A stretch of DNA of 10,484 bases from Anaerolineaceae bacterium UBA5311 (GTDB taxonomy: Bacteria > Chloroflexota > Anaerolineae > Anaerolineales > Anaerolineaceae), in NCBI GenBank assembly GCA_002411175.1, contig DHRN01000041.1, forward strand, positions 2,803 to 13,286. The letters are read 5' to 3'. Each line of letters opens with the position of its first letter. Positions within the stretch are counted from its first letter, which is position 1. Under the pieces are notes generated by a model, which saw only the letters and a program-made list of their open reading frames with translations, did not search any database and had not been told where the DNA came from. Position numbers and translations under genes: made by a program. Positions 1 through 7,008 of this stretch are shown in pieces.

Positions 1-117
1 CACAACGACCACACACAACGGCGGATTGGAGGTGCGATACACTCTTGTGAATGGAAATATCCGGCACCTGCAATACCGACTTCGTTGGTACAAACGTCTC
101 GCCCTACGGCTGTTCGC

Positions 118-139
118 GGGACGGCGTGGGAGCCGTCCC
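118..139. repeat. Palindromic interspersed-type repeat, 8-bp stem
   Basis: GGGACGGC (118-125) and GCCGTCCC (132-139) form a perfect 8-bp GC-rich stem around a 6-nt loop. It is flanked by sequence that also looks repeat-like (a CGTCTCGCCCTACGGC segment upstream and CTACACCACC downstream). No T run follows on either strand in the right place, so it is not an intrinsic terminator. It resembles the palindromic intergenic repeats common in Chloroflexota, but only one copy is in this window, so calling it a dispersed family is an inference. Confidence 0.5.
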
Positions 140-164
140 CTACACCACCAAAAAAACATATTTT

Positions 165-182
165 TCCATATTGAGAATTGCT
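165..182 (+). repeat. 18-bp repeat, left copy (inverted relative to 10411-10428)
   Basis: TCCATATTGAGAATTGCT at this position is the exact reverse complement of the sequence at 10411-10428, and identity stops on both sides. Both copies lie in the non-coding stretches that bracket the whole gene cluster. An exact 18-bp match between two places in a window this long is expected by chance only about once in a thousand windows of random sequence, so a shared origin is likely. Function is not visible. Confidence 0.6.
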
Positions 183-256
183 TGTACCAACAGCCTGTGA
201 TGATTGGCATGCAAATACCTGCTCCCGATACAACGTAAAATCCTGACTTTGAATGC

Positions 257-285
257 TTGATTTTCACCCCGGAATATGGTATTAT
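257..285 (+). promoter_or_regulatory. Sigma-70-type promoter for nusA operon
   Basis: A -35 box TTGATT (257-262) is separated by exactly 17 bp from a -10 box TATTAT (280-285). A TGn extended -10 element sits directly upstream (TG at 277-278). Transcription would start around 292 and give a leader of about 97 nt before the nusA ATG. No other good promoter is seen nearby, so this probably drives nusA and the downstream operon. It also argues that nusA begins its own operon here. Confidence 0.7.
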
Positions 286-306
286 CTTGTCGTTAGTTAG
301 TTCAAT

Positions 307-325
307 ACTTTTCAAGTCGAAAAGT
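307..325 (+). promoter_or_regulatory. Possible anti-terminator hairpin in nusA leader
   Basis: ACTTTTC (307-313) pairs perfectly with GAAAAGT (319-325) around a 5-nt loop, and a U-G wobble can extend it by one pair. Its 3' arm covers 320-325, which is also the start of the 5' arm of the next hairpin, so the two cannot form together. This is the standard geometry of an attenuator. The pairing is visible in the sequence; the regulatory role is an inference. Confidence 0.45.
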
Positions 326-346
326 GGACAGGAAGTCCACTTTTTT
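320..346 (+). terminator. Terminator-like hairpin in nusA leader (attenuator)
   Basis: AAAAGTGGAC (320-329) and GTCCACTTTT (335-344) form a perfect 10-bp stem with a 5-nt loop, and the T run continues to 346. This has the form of an intrinsic terminator. It lies after the predicted start of transcription (about 292) and 42 bp before the nusA ATG. It would therefore stop the operon's own transcript early unless something prevents folding. Because NusA protein itself promotes hairpin-dependent termination, feedback control is plausible but not shown. Confidence 0.6.
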
Positions 347-388
347 GTTAGAACTGCGATTGTGTTTATTAGTTGGAGAAAGAAAGCG

Positions 389-2275
389 ATGAAAAGCGAA
401 TTTACGTTAGCCTTCAATGAAGTTCTGGAAGAAAAAGGGCTGCCAAGGGATGTTATCCTCGCGGCGCTTGAATCTGCCATGGTATCTGCCTATCGTAAGA
501 CTGTTGGGTCCTCTGCTGCCCAGGAAGTCAAAGTCGAACTCGACTTTGAAAGCGGCAACGTCAGCGTTTTCGCTGAAAAAGAGGTTACCGATGATATTTA
601 CGACGATCGAACCGAAGTCCTGCTCGAGGAGGCTCGCAAAACCTATCCCGATGCCCAGCTGGGTGATCTGGTCATGGTCGAATCGACGCCAAAAGACTTT
701 GGTCGAATCGCCGCGCAAACTGCCCGTCAGGCGATTCAGCAGCGCATTCGCGACGCTGAAAAGCAGCGCCAGTTTGAGCACTTCAGCAAGCAGGTAGGCG
801 AGATCACCAGCGGTATCGTCCAGGCGGTCAATTCCCGCCAGGCTACAATTGGTCTCGATCTCAAGGCTGAAGGCACCATGCTGCGCAAAGACATGATCCC
901 CAATGAGCGCTTTCGAATTCACGATCGCATCCGTTCCTACATTGTCGAAGTGACCGATTCCCCAAAGGGACTGCAGATAATCCTTTCACGCGGGCACCGC
1001 AATTTCTTACGCCGTCTGCTTGAAAACGAAGTGCCCGAGATTTATCACGGGATTGTCGAGATCCGTTCAATCGCTCGTGAGCCCGGTCAGCGTGCCAAAG
1101 TAGCTGTTTCGGCAACTCAACAGGGAATTGACCCTGTGGGAGCTTGTGTCGGGCAGCGCGGTGTGCGTATTCAAGCGATTGTACGCGAATTGCATGACGA
1201 AAAAATCGACGTGATCGAGTGGAGTCCTGATGCCGCTGTTTACATCAGCAAAGCCATCAGCCCGGCGCGGGTATCCGGTGTTTACCTGAATCCTTCCATT
1301 TATGATCATAAAACCGCTACAGTAGTGGTCCCGGAAGATCAGCTCAGCCTGGCAATTGGACGGGAGGGGCAAAACGCGCGCCTGGCTGCCAAACTGACCG
1401 GCTGGCGCATTGACATCATGAGTGTATCCGAAGCAGCCGCCAAAGCGCTGATTAAACTGCGCGAAGACCCATCACTGTCAGAATTGGCTGAGGCTGAAGC
1501 AGGGACTATGGCTCGCGTCGAAGAACTGCTCCAGGCGAAATCTGAAGGGCGCGTCCTCAGCATGGATGACAGCACTCTGATTGCTCGCTTTGTCGACCGC
1601 GTGGAACGCCGTGGTGAAGCCGACCGTAAAGAAGAGGTCGACGCCCACATGGCAGAACTCAAGGAAATTAAGGACAGCATCGATTCCCGCGCATTTGAGA
1701 TAAGCGTTTACGACATCCCTGGCATCAAGGAACATATCCAGGTGATTTTGCAGGAAAATGGCATCGAAACCCTCGGCGACCTGATTTTCACAACGATTAC
1801 AGATTCTGACGCCATCCTGGCATTTAACGGGGTTGGACCGAAAAACCACGAGGAAATCCTCGATGCGGTCAGAGCTTACAAATTCCCTCCGTTAGAGATC
1901 GAAGAAGTCGATGAGCCGGTCGAAGAGATTAGCGAACTTGTAGAAGTGCAACCGGTGGAAGAAGAATTGCTCGAAGAAGACGCAGCGGTTGAAGAAGTTG
2001 AAGAAGTGCCTGCAGTCGAGGCAACCGAACAATCTCCGGAAGGTGAAACTGAAGAAACCGGTGAAGAAACGAGTTTCGAAGAGCTCTTCAAGCTGGATTC
2101 AATGCGCAGAGAAAAGGGCACAGAAGAAGATGAAGAATACCGCCAGATGATGCCAGACAAGAAAAAGAAGGGTAAGAAACGGCGCGGATTCACAGTAGAA
2201 TATGACCCCGATCAGGATACCGATGTGGTTCGCTATCAGCACCGCAAGGCGGAAGACGATTGGGAAAATTGGTAA
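389..2275 (+). CDS. nusA: Transcription termination/antitermination factor NusA, with long acidic-basic C-terminal tail
   Basis: NusA binds RNA polymerase and controls pausing, termination and antitermination. The 628-residue protein shows, in order, the N-terminal polymerase-binding domain (about 1-125), an S1 domain (about 137-201), KH1 with the VGQRG loop (254-258) and KH2 with the IGREGQ loop (323-328) and LTGWRIDI. A helix-hairpin-helix-like region follows (about 440-495, with IPGIKEHI and FNGVGPKNHEEI). Residues 503-628 form an extra tail: a Glu-rich stretch (503-562), FEELFKLDSMRREKG, a basic patch KKKKGKKRR (591-599) and an acidic end, WENW. The start is the ATG at 389 after GGAG (375-378). 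The same frame is open further upstream, but that extension crosses the promoter and leader hairpins. It is first in the operon, and no rimP lies upstream in view. Family identity is certain; the tail's role is unknown. Confidence 0.97.
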   Translation: MKSEFTLAFNEVLEEKGLPRDVILAALESAMVSAYRKTVGSSAAQEVKVELDFESGNVSVFAEKEVTDDIYDDRTEVLLEEARKTYPDAQLGDLVMVESTPKDFGRIAAQTARQAIQQRIRDAEKQRQFEHFSKQVGEITSGIVQAVNSRQATIGLDLKAEGTMLRKDMIPNERFRIHDRIRSYIVEVTDSPKGLQIILSRGHRNFLRRLLENEVPEIYHGIVEIRSIAREPGQRAKVAVSATQQGIDPVGACVGQRGVRIQAIVRELHDEKIDVIEWSPDAAVYISKAISPARVSGVYLNPSIYDHKTATVVVPEDQLSLAIGREGQNARLAAKLTGWRIDIMSVSEAAAKALIKLREDPSLSELAEAEAGTMARVEELLQAKSEGRVLSMDDSTLIARFVDRVERRGEADRKEEVDAHMAELKEIKDSIDSRAFEISVYDIPGIKEHIQVILQENGIETLGDLIFTTITDSDAILAFNGVGPKNHEEILDAVRAYKFPPLEIEEVDEPVEEISELVEVQPVEEELLEEDAAVEEVEEVPAVEATEQSPEGETEETGEETSFEELFKLDSMRREKGTEEDEEYRQMMPDKKKKGKKRRGFTVEYDPDQDTDVVRYQHRKAEDDWENW

Positions 2276-2281
2276 AAGCGG

Positions 2282-2316
2282 TTTGCACTATCAAAAAACA
2301 ATGCAAATAGTGCAAA
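2282..2316 (+). other. Hairpin in nusA-ylxR intergenic gap
   Basis: TTTGCACTAT (2282-2291) pairs perfectly with ATAGTGCAAA (2307-2316) around a 15-nt loop. No T run follows, so it is not an intrinsic terminator. A GCAAAAACT tandem pair (2312-2329) comes next. It lies in the 105-bp gap between nusA and ylxR, the longest gap inside the core operon. It could be an RNA processing or stability element, or a protein-binding inverted repeat; nothing visible decides between these. Confidence 0.45.
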
Positions 2317-2380
2317 AACTGCAAAAACTCCGGTGAAAATCCGGAATACAACATTTAGCTTTTGAGAGAAAGCAAAAAAG

Positions 2381-2713
2381 GTGGCAGAAAAAAAGAAACC
2401 CAAACCCAGGCACGTCCCCCGGCGCACATGCGTTGGCTGCCGCGAAGTATTGCCCAAGCGCGGCTTGATTCGCATCGTTCGCAGCCCGGAGGGCGTCAAA
2501 ATTGACCTGAGCGGAAAGCTTCCCGGTCGCGGCGCATATTTGCACGATCAGAAGAGCTGCTGGCTCAAAGGGTTAAAAGGACCATTGGCAAAAGCTTTAC
2601 GGGTTGCCATTCCAGAGCAAGACCAAGCCATGTTGCACGAGTTTATACAAGGGCTGCCTGATGCAGAAACGCAAACGGCAGTCCCCGATAACAAGGACAG
2701 CATGATGGCTTAA
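2381..2713 (+). CDS. ylxR: YlxR/RnpM family RNA-binding protein (DUF448)
   Basis: This small basic protein belongs to the YlxR family (DUF448), a regular partner of nusA and infB. The Bacillus subtilis member has been described as an RNase P modulator (RnpM); other work links the family to transcription control. Hallmarks seen are RRTCVGCREVLPKRGLIRIVR (14-34) and GRGAYLH (49-55), with C60 after it. The 110 residues exceed the usual 90 or so because of a polar tail (about 91-110) that looks unstructured. The start is the GTG at 2381, preceded by a GAGAGAAAG purine stretch (2364-2372); no ATG in this frame precedes the conserved motif. The L7Ae-like gene (ylxQ) found between ylxR and infB in many Firmicutes is absent. 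Confidence 0.9.
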   Translation: MAEKKKPKPRHVPRRTCVGCREVLPKRGLIRIVRSPEGVKIDLSGKLPGRGAYLHDQKSCWLKGLKGPLAKALRVAIPEQDQAMLHEFIQGLPDAETQTAVPDNKDSMMA

Positions 2714-2790
2714 TGTCTTTTTGACAGTTTTGCTTTTGAATACCAATGCCTGAAGCAGTGGGGTTGCTTGATATAAAAACGGAGGTATTA

Positions 2791-4575
2791 ATGAGCAAAA
2801 AAGAAGAAAAGATTATCCAACTTCCTTACAGCATCACAGTGCGGGACCTGGCGGCTTTGTTAAACAACAGCGCGGTCACGGTTATTAAAATACTGATGTC
2901 GAACGGCGTCATGGCAAGCATTAATCAGACCATCGATTTCGACTCTGCCGCGGTAGTTGCTACTGAGCTTGGTTTTGAACCTCAGCTTGAGCAGGAAGAT
3001 GAAGTTGAAGAGGATATTGGTGAAATGCCCCTGTGGCGGCAGGTTATTTTGAAAGAATCCCCGGAAAAACTCGCCCCTCGTCCTCCGGTGATCACGATAC
3101 TCGGGCATGTTGATCATGGGAAAACCACACTGCTTGACGCGTTTCGTAATACAAACGTGGCTGGCGGCGAAGCTGGCGGCATCACCCAACATATTGGTGC
3201 ATACCAAATCAACCACAACAACCGCTTGATCACTTTCCTGGATACCCCGGGACATGCAGCTTTTTCATCCATGCGGGCAAGAGGCGCGCAGGGCGCTGAC
3301 ATTGTTGTATTGGTGGTTGCCGCGGATGATGGCGTACAGCCGCAGACGCGCGAAGCCGCCAACCATGCAAAAGCAGCCCAGGTGCCGATCATTGTCGCTT
3401 TGAACAAGGTCGACAAAGTCGATGCCAACCTCGATAGGGTCAAACGGCAACTCTCCGATATCGGTCTGCAGCCTGACGAGTGGGAAGGCGACACTTTCGT
3501 GATGCCCGTCTCCGCGAAAGATCGCACTGGTCTTGAAGACCTGCTGGAAACAATTTTGCTGGTTGCTGACAACATAACCATCAAAGCCAACCCCAGGGGA
3601 AGCTGTATTGGAACTGTAGTTGAGGCGCAGCTGGATAAAGCCCGCGGTCCATTAGCTACTTTATTAGTTCAGAATGGCACTCTGAAAGTTGGCGATGTGG
3701 TAGTCGCAGGCGAAGGCACAGGCAAGGTGAAAGCGATGTTCGACCAGCGCGGTAAAAGAGTGAGCAAAGCCGGACCAAGCACCCCGGTTGTGGTTATGGG
3801 CTTGAACGCCCTACCGGAAGCCGGCGACCTGTTCCAGGTGGTTGGCAGTGATCGCGAAGGTCGGACAATGGTTGCAGAACGCAAAGCCGAACGAGAAGCC
3901 AAGAAACATGTAAAACGAGCCACGCTTGAAGAACTGTTCAAACGATATAAATCCGGTGAGGCAAAAGAACTGCGCCTGATTTTGAAAGCCGATGTCCAGG
4001 GCTCCCTTGAACCGATCATAAACGAGCTTAACAAGCTCAGTGACGCCCAAAAAGAGATCTCGATCAAGTTATTACACGCAGAAGCTGGCACCATCACTGA
4101 AAGCGACATTATGCTGGCGGCAGCGTCAAACGCGGTTGTGATGGGCTTTGATGTCAATATCGACCAAGGCGCGCGCAGGCTGGCAGATACCGAAGGGGTT
4201 TCAATCCGGCTTTATAAAATCATCTATCGGCTGGTTGAGGATGTCGAAAAAGCCCTGAGCGGTTTGCTTGAACCCGAAATGGTGGAACGTATTATCGGCA
4301 AAGCAGCGATTTTGGCGACCTTCAAGGTTTCCAAAGGCGGAACAGCTGCCGGGTGTCGTGTGCTTAGTGGCGAATTAAGACGAAATGCCGCCGTGCGGGT
4401 TATGCGCAATGGCGAGGAAATTATCAAGACAGATATCTCTTCGCTGCGGCGCGAAAAGGACGATGTGCGCGAAGTACGCGAAGGGATGGAATGCGGGATT
4501 ACCCTGAGGAATTTCGAAGATTTCGAAGTCGGAGATATCCTGGAATGTTATGTTGTAGAAAAGTTTGGCGGATAG
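2791..4575 (+). CDS. infB: Translation initiation factor IF-2
   Basis: IF2 is the GTPase that brings initiator tRNA to the 30S subunit and promotes subunit joining. In the 594-residue product an IF2 N-terminal module is visible (about 8-65). The GTPase domain has G1 GHVDHGKT (105-112), the switch region AGGITQHIGAY (128-138), G3 DTPGH (151-155), G4 NKVD (205-208) and G5 SAK (241-243). Domains II-IV follow, including LKADVQGSLE (398-407), GFDVNID (452-458) and a C-terminal fMet-tRNA-binding barrel (about 500-594). It is compact: the long, variable N-terminal extension of enterobacterial IF2 is missing. The ATG at 2791 follows GGAGG (2781-2785) with a 5-nt spacer. An in-frame ATG at 2746 has no such site and would add residues unlike IF2. 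It is followed 24 bp later by rbfA. Confidence 0.98.
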   Translation: MSKKEEKIIQLPYSITVRDLAALLNNSAVTVIKILMSNGVMASINQTIDFDSAAVVATELGFEPQLEQEDEVEEDIGEMPLWRQVILKESPEKLAPRPPVITILGHVDHGKTTLLDAFRNTNVAGGEAGGITQHIGAYQINHNNRLITFLDTPGHAAFSSMRARGAQGADIVVLVVAADDGVQPQTREAANHAKAAQVPIIVALNKVDKVDANLDRVKRQLSDIGLQPDEWEGDTFVMPVSAKDRTGLEDLLETILLVADNITIKANPRGSCIGTVVEAQLDKARGPLATLLVQNGTLKVGDVVVAGEGTGKVKAMFDQRGKRVSKAGPSTPVVVMGLNALPEAGDLFQVVGSDREGRTMVAERKAEREAKKHVKRATLEELFKRYKSGEAKELRLILKADVQGSLEPIINELNKLSDAQKEISIKLLHAEAGTITESDIMLAAASNAVVMGFDVNIDQGARRLADTEGVSIRLYKIIYRLVEDVEKALSGLLEPEMVERIIGKAAILATFKVSKGGTAAGCRVLSGELRRNAAVRVMRNGEEIIKTDISSLRREKDDVREVREGMECGITLRNFEDFEVGDILECYVVEKFGG

Positions 4576-4599
4576 TTAAATCCGTGGTGAGGAGAAAAG

Positions 4600-5037
4600 A
4601 TGCCTTCCCCTTTAAGAATGAAACGAATCAATGACAGGATCAAGGAGGTCTTGTCACTGGTGTTATTGGCAAAAATTGAAGACCCGCGCCTCTCAGGTGT
4701 GGTCGTGACGGATGTAAGAGTGGATCGTGAACTGGACTATGCCAGCATTTACGTTTCTGCCATGGAAGGGCGCTCCCGTGCCGATGAAGCCCTGGATGCC
4801 CTTGTGCATGCGTCAGGATATTTGCGCTATGAAATTTCACAGGAAGTTGACCTGCGTGTAACCCCCAGGCTGCGATTTTTCTGGGACCCCACACCCGAGA
4901 AAGCAGCCCGGATCGATTCACTGCTGATGGAATGGCAAAATGAAAGCCAGCCTGAAGACCTGGACAACGAAGACGACGACCTTGATCTTCTGAGTGATCA
5001 GGATAACCTGGACAATCTGAACGAGGAGGATTTCTAA
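4600..5037 (+). CDS. rbfA: 30S ribosome-binding factor A
   Basis: RbfA is a KH-fold protein that helps mature the 30S subunit and is needed for cold adaptation in several bacteria. Seen here are the N-terminal helix with RINDRIKEVLS (9-19), the family core DPRLSGVVVTDVRVDRELDYASIYVS (28-53, typical of RbfA) and LRVTPRLRFFWD (85-96), which matches the LRxxPxLxFxxD signature. From residue 113 the protein runs into a strongly acidic Asp/Glu/Asn tail of about 33 residues that is not part of the core fold. Length is 145 residues. The ATG at 4600 follows GAGGAG (4589-4594) with a 5-nt spacer. The next gene begins 5 bp after its stop, so the two are almost certainly co-transcribed. Confidence 0.95.
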   Translation: MPSPLRMKRINDRIKEVLSLVLLAKIEDPRLSGVVVTDVRVDRELDYASIYVSAMEGRSRADEALDALVHASGYLRYEISQEVDLRVTPRLRFFWDPTPEKAARIDSLLMEWQNESQPEDLDNEDDDLDLLSDQDNLDNLNEEDF

Positions 5038-5042
5038 AGACC

Positions 5043-6011
5043 ATGCGAACAGAACCAACAATTCACCAGAGAATCAGAAATGAGATCGACTCGGCACACC
5101 ATTTCGTAATAACGTCGCATATCCGTCCGGATGGCGACGCGATCGGCAGTATGCTGGGCTTTGCCAATGCGCTGAAGGCTGCCGGCAAGCAGGTCGATTG
5201 CGTATTACAGGATCAGGTCACTGAGCGCTACTGGTTTTTGCCAGGAGCGAGGGAGGTGGGGAATTCGCTGCCGGATGCGTATGATTACCTGGTAGTCGTC
5301 GACAGCGCGGACAGCCGTCGCGTGGGCACAATTTTGGATGGAGATATCAAACCAGACCTGGTCATCGATCACCACAAGACGCATATCGACTTTGGGGTTA
5401 TCGATTACGTTGAACCAGAGACCGAAGCAACCGCTCTGCTTCTCGTGGAAAGGCTGCCCGAATGGGGGCTCGAAGTAACCATGGATGCAGCAGTGTGTTT
5501 GATGACCGGCATTTTAACAGACACACTTGGCTTCCGAACCAACAACACCACGCCCCGGGCACTGCGCACAGCGGCAGACCTGATCGAAAAAGGTGTCGAC
5601 CTGGTCCAGGTTTACAATCAGACCCTGCTCATGCGCACCCTGCCGGAGATCCGCTATTGGGGACTGGGTTTGACAAAACTCGAATTTTTTGACGGGGTAT
5701 TGACAACAACCCTCTCACTTGATGATAGAATAGTTGCAGGTTACCCTGATAACGATGATGCAGATTTGATCAACATTTTAACAACTGTACCTGACGCTCT
5801 TGTCTCCGTGCTTTTTATCGAACAAGAGCACAATAGTGTCAAGGTGAGTTGGCGGTCGGTCAAAGGGATTGATGTGTCAGAGATAGCAAGTAGATTTGGC
5901 GGAGGCGGACACGAATCTGCAGCTGGAGCTGATATTCCGGGAAAGCTGGAAGAAATCAAAGATGCCGTCCTTACCGCGACAATAAATACAGTCCAAAATC
6001 AAAAGGGCTGA
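5043..6011 (+). CDS. nrnA: DHH/DHHA1 phosphoesterase, NrnA-like oligoribonuclease/pAp phosphatase
   Basis: NrnA-type enzymes degrade 2-5 nt RNA fragments, and many also dephosphorylate 3'-phosphoadenosine 5'-phosphate, using two metal ions. The metal-binding motifs are all present: SHIRPDGDAIGS (25-36), VDSAD (86-90), the DHH triad (109-111) and ILTDTLGFR (157-165). The C-terminal DHHA1 domain carries FGGGGHESAAGADI (285-298), which binds substrate. Length (322) is usual for the family. The ATG at 5043 lies 5 bp after the rbfA stop, and its Shine-Dalgarno GAGGAGGA (5023-5030) is inside the end of rbfA, with a spacer of 12. DHH genes in this rbfA-truB position are common. Related families include GdpP-like c-di-AMP hydrolases, but no membrane or GGDEF-like part is present, so NrnA is the better call. 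Confidence 0.92.
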   Translation: MRTEPTIHQRIRNEIDSAHHFVITSHIRPDGDAIGSMLGFANALKAAGKQVDCVLQDQVTERYWFLPGAREVGNSLPDAYDYLVVVDSADSRRVGTILDGDIKPDLVIDHHKTHIDFGVIDYVEPETEATALLLVERLPEWGLEVTMDAAVCLMTGILTDTLGFRTNNTTPRALRTAADLIEKGVDLVQVYNQTLLMRTLPEIRYWGLGLTKLEFFDGVLTTTLSLDDRIVAGYPDNDDADLINILTTVPDALVSVLFIEQEHNSVKVSWRSVKGIDVSEIASRFGGGGHESAAGADIPGKLEEIKDAVLTATINTVQNQKG

Positions 6012-6022
6012 ACAGAGGTTGT

Positions 6023-6946
6023 ATGGAACACATGAATACTGATCACGAGAAGTTTATTAATAAAGTCTCAGGAGTTTTGGTTGTGGATAAACCGGTCGGG
6101 ATGACTTCACACGATGTGGTTCAGTTTGTCCGGAGGGGAACCAGGATTAATCGTGCTGGTCATACGGGCACACTCGACCCCCGCGCGTCCGGTGTTTTGG
6201 TCGTGCTGATAGGTCCCTCGGTGAGATTGAGTGAATTTGTCTCTGCCTCGGATAAACGTTACCAGGCAGTGATTAAATTTGGCATAACCACCAGCACCTA
6301 TGACTCTGAAGGAGAAATTACCAGCCGTCGACCAGTTGATATCAGTTATGAAGAGTTGGAAGAGGCACTGCAGAGCTTTGTCGGAGATGTCGAACAAACT
6401 CCGCCGGCTTTCTCAGCTTTGAAGGTCAAGGGTAAACGAGCCTATGAACTGGCAAGAGAAGGTAAAGAATTCGAATTGGAACCGAGATTAATCACGGTTC
6501 ACAGCATGGAGTTATTGGACTGGGATCCGCCGGAGGCGGTCGTTGATATCCAGTGTACATCCGGCACCTACATCCGCTCACTGGCATCCGACCTGGGAGA
6601 GGTGCTTGGTTCCGGGGCGACTTTGGCTGGATTGCGCCGCACCAGGAACGGACAGTTCGGTTTACGCGAAGCAGTTTCTTTGCGCCGGTTGGAAGAAGCC
6701 TTCCAAAACGGTGATTGGTATAAATATCTCATACCAGCTGCCGAAACCTTGAGCGACTGGCATACGCTTATTCTCGATGTGGATTTGATCAACGAAGTCA
6801 CTCATGGTCATCGCATTTCCGGAGAGGAAGGTCTTGAACATGGTCTCATGGCGCGCGCGGTCAGCGAAGATGGCGAGCTTGTTGCCTTGATGGAGTATGT
6901 CAGTGAAACCTCCGAATGGCAACCGCGCAAAGTTTTTGGTAATTAG
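6023..6946 (+). CDS. truB: tRNA pseudouridine(55) synthase TruB
   Basis: TruB converts U55 in the T-loop of elongator tRNAs to pseudouridine. The catalytic motif GHTGTLDPRASGVL (46-59) contains the nucleophile Asp52; in most members the later part reads DPLATGVL, so R and S here are minor variants. Other hallmarks are VDKPVGMTSHDVV (21-33), KRYQAVIKFG (78-87), QTPPAFSALKVKGKRAYELAR (125-145) and CTSGTYIRSLASDLG (178-192). The C-terminal part (about 245-307) is the PUA-like extension. Length 307 is normal. Two starts are possible: the ATG at 6023 (4 nt after AGAGG at 6014-6018) and the ATG at 6032 (13 nt after it); neither changes the conserved core. It is the last gene before a terminator. 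Confidence 0.96.
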   Translation: MEHMNTDHEKFINKVSGVLVVDKPVGMTSHDVVQFVRRGTRINRAGHTGTLDPRASGVLVVLIGPSVRLSEFVSASDKRYQAVIKFGITTSTYDSEGEITSRRPVDISYEELEEALQSFVGDVEQTPPAFSALKVKGKRAYELAREGKEFELEPRLITVHSMELLDWDPPEAVVDIQCTSGTYIRSLASDLGEVLGSGATLAGLRRTRNGQFGLREAVSLRRLEEAFQNGDWYKYLIPAAETLSDWHTLILDVDLINEVTHGHRISGEEGLEHGLMARAVSEDGELVALMEYVSETSEWQPRKVFGN

Positions 6947-6960
6947 CACATTGGTTAAGC

Positions 6961-6993
6961 AACACCCTGCCTGGCAACCAGGGTGTTTTTTTT
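6961..6993 (+). terminator. Intrinsic terminator after truB
   Basis: AACACCCTG (6961-6969) pairs with CAGGGTGTT (6979-6987) in a perfect 9-bp stem with a 9-nt loop, followed by T's to 6993. It starts 15 bp after the truB stop. The ribF start codon lies only 15 bp beyond the T run, so no full promoter fits between them. Either ribF depends on read-through, or a promoter lies inside the end of truB. Confidence 0.9.
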
Positions 6994-7008
6994 GACAGGA
7001 CGGCAATT

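Noticed and set aside
26..238. 70-codon open frame on the + strand before nusA
   Set aside because: It runs through the palindromic repeat and the 18-bp repeat, has no recognisable domain, and its composition reads as translated repeat sequence.
345..372. Second promoter TTGTTA-16 bp-TATTAG downstream of the leader terminator
   Set aside because: Boxes are poor and transcription would begin at about the ribosome site, leaving no usable leader.
257..388. N-terminal extension of NusA in the same frame
   Set aside because: It would translate the promoter and the leader hairpins, lacks similarity to NusA, and the ATG at 389 has a proper ribosome site and the expected NusA N-terminus.
407..922. 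171-codon - strand frame inside nusA, and similar long frames opposite infB, thyX and others
   Set aside because: They lie entirely opposite strongly conserved genes and show no domain of their own; they reflect the codon pattern of the + strand genes.
2721..2777. Promoter for infB from a perfect TTGACA at 2721-2726
   Set aside because: No acceptable -10 box lies at 15-19 bp (the 17-bp position reads CAATGC); the TATAAA at 2772 is far too distant.
2746..2790. Upstream ATG for infB adding 15 residues
   Set aside because: No Shine-Dalgarno before it, whereas GGAGG sits 5 nt before the ATG at 2791 and MSKKEEK is a typical IF2 beginning.
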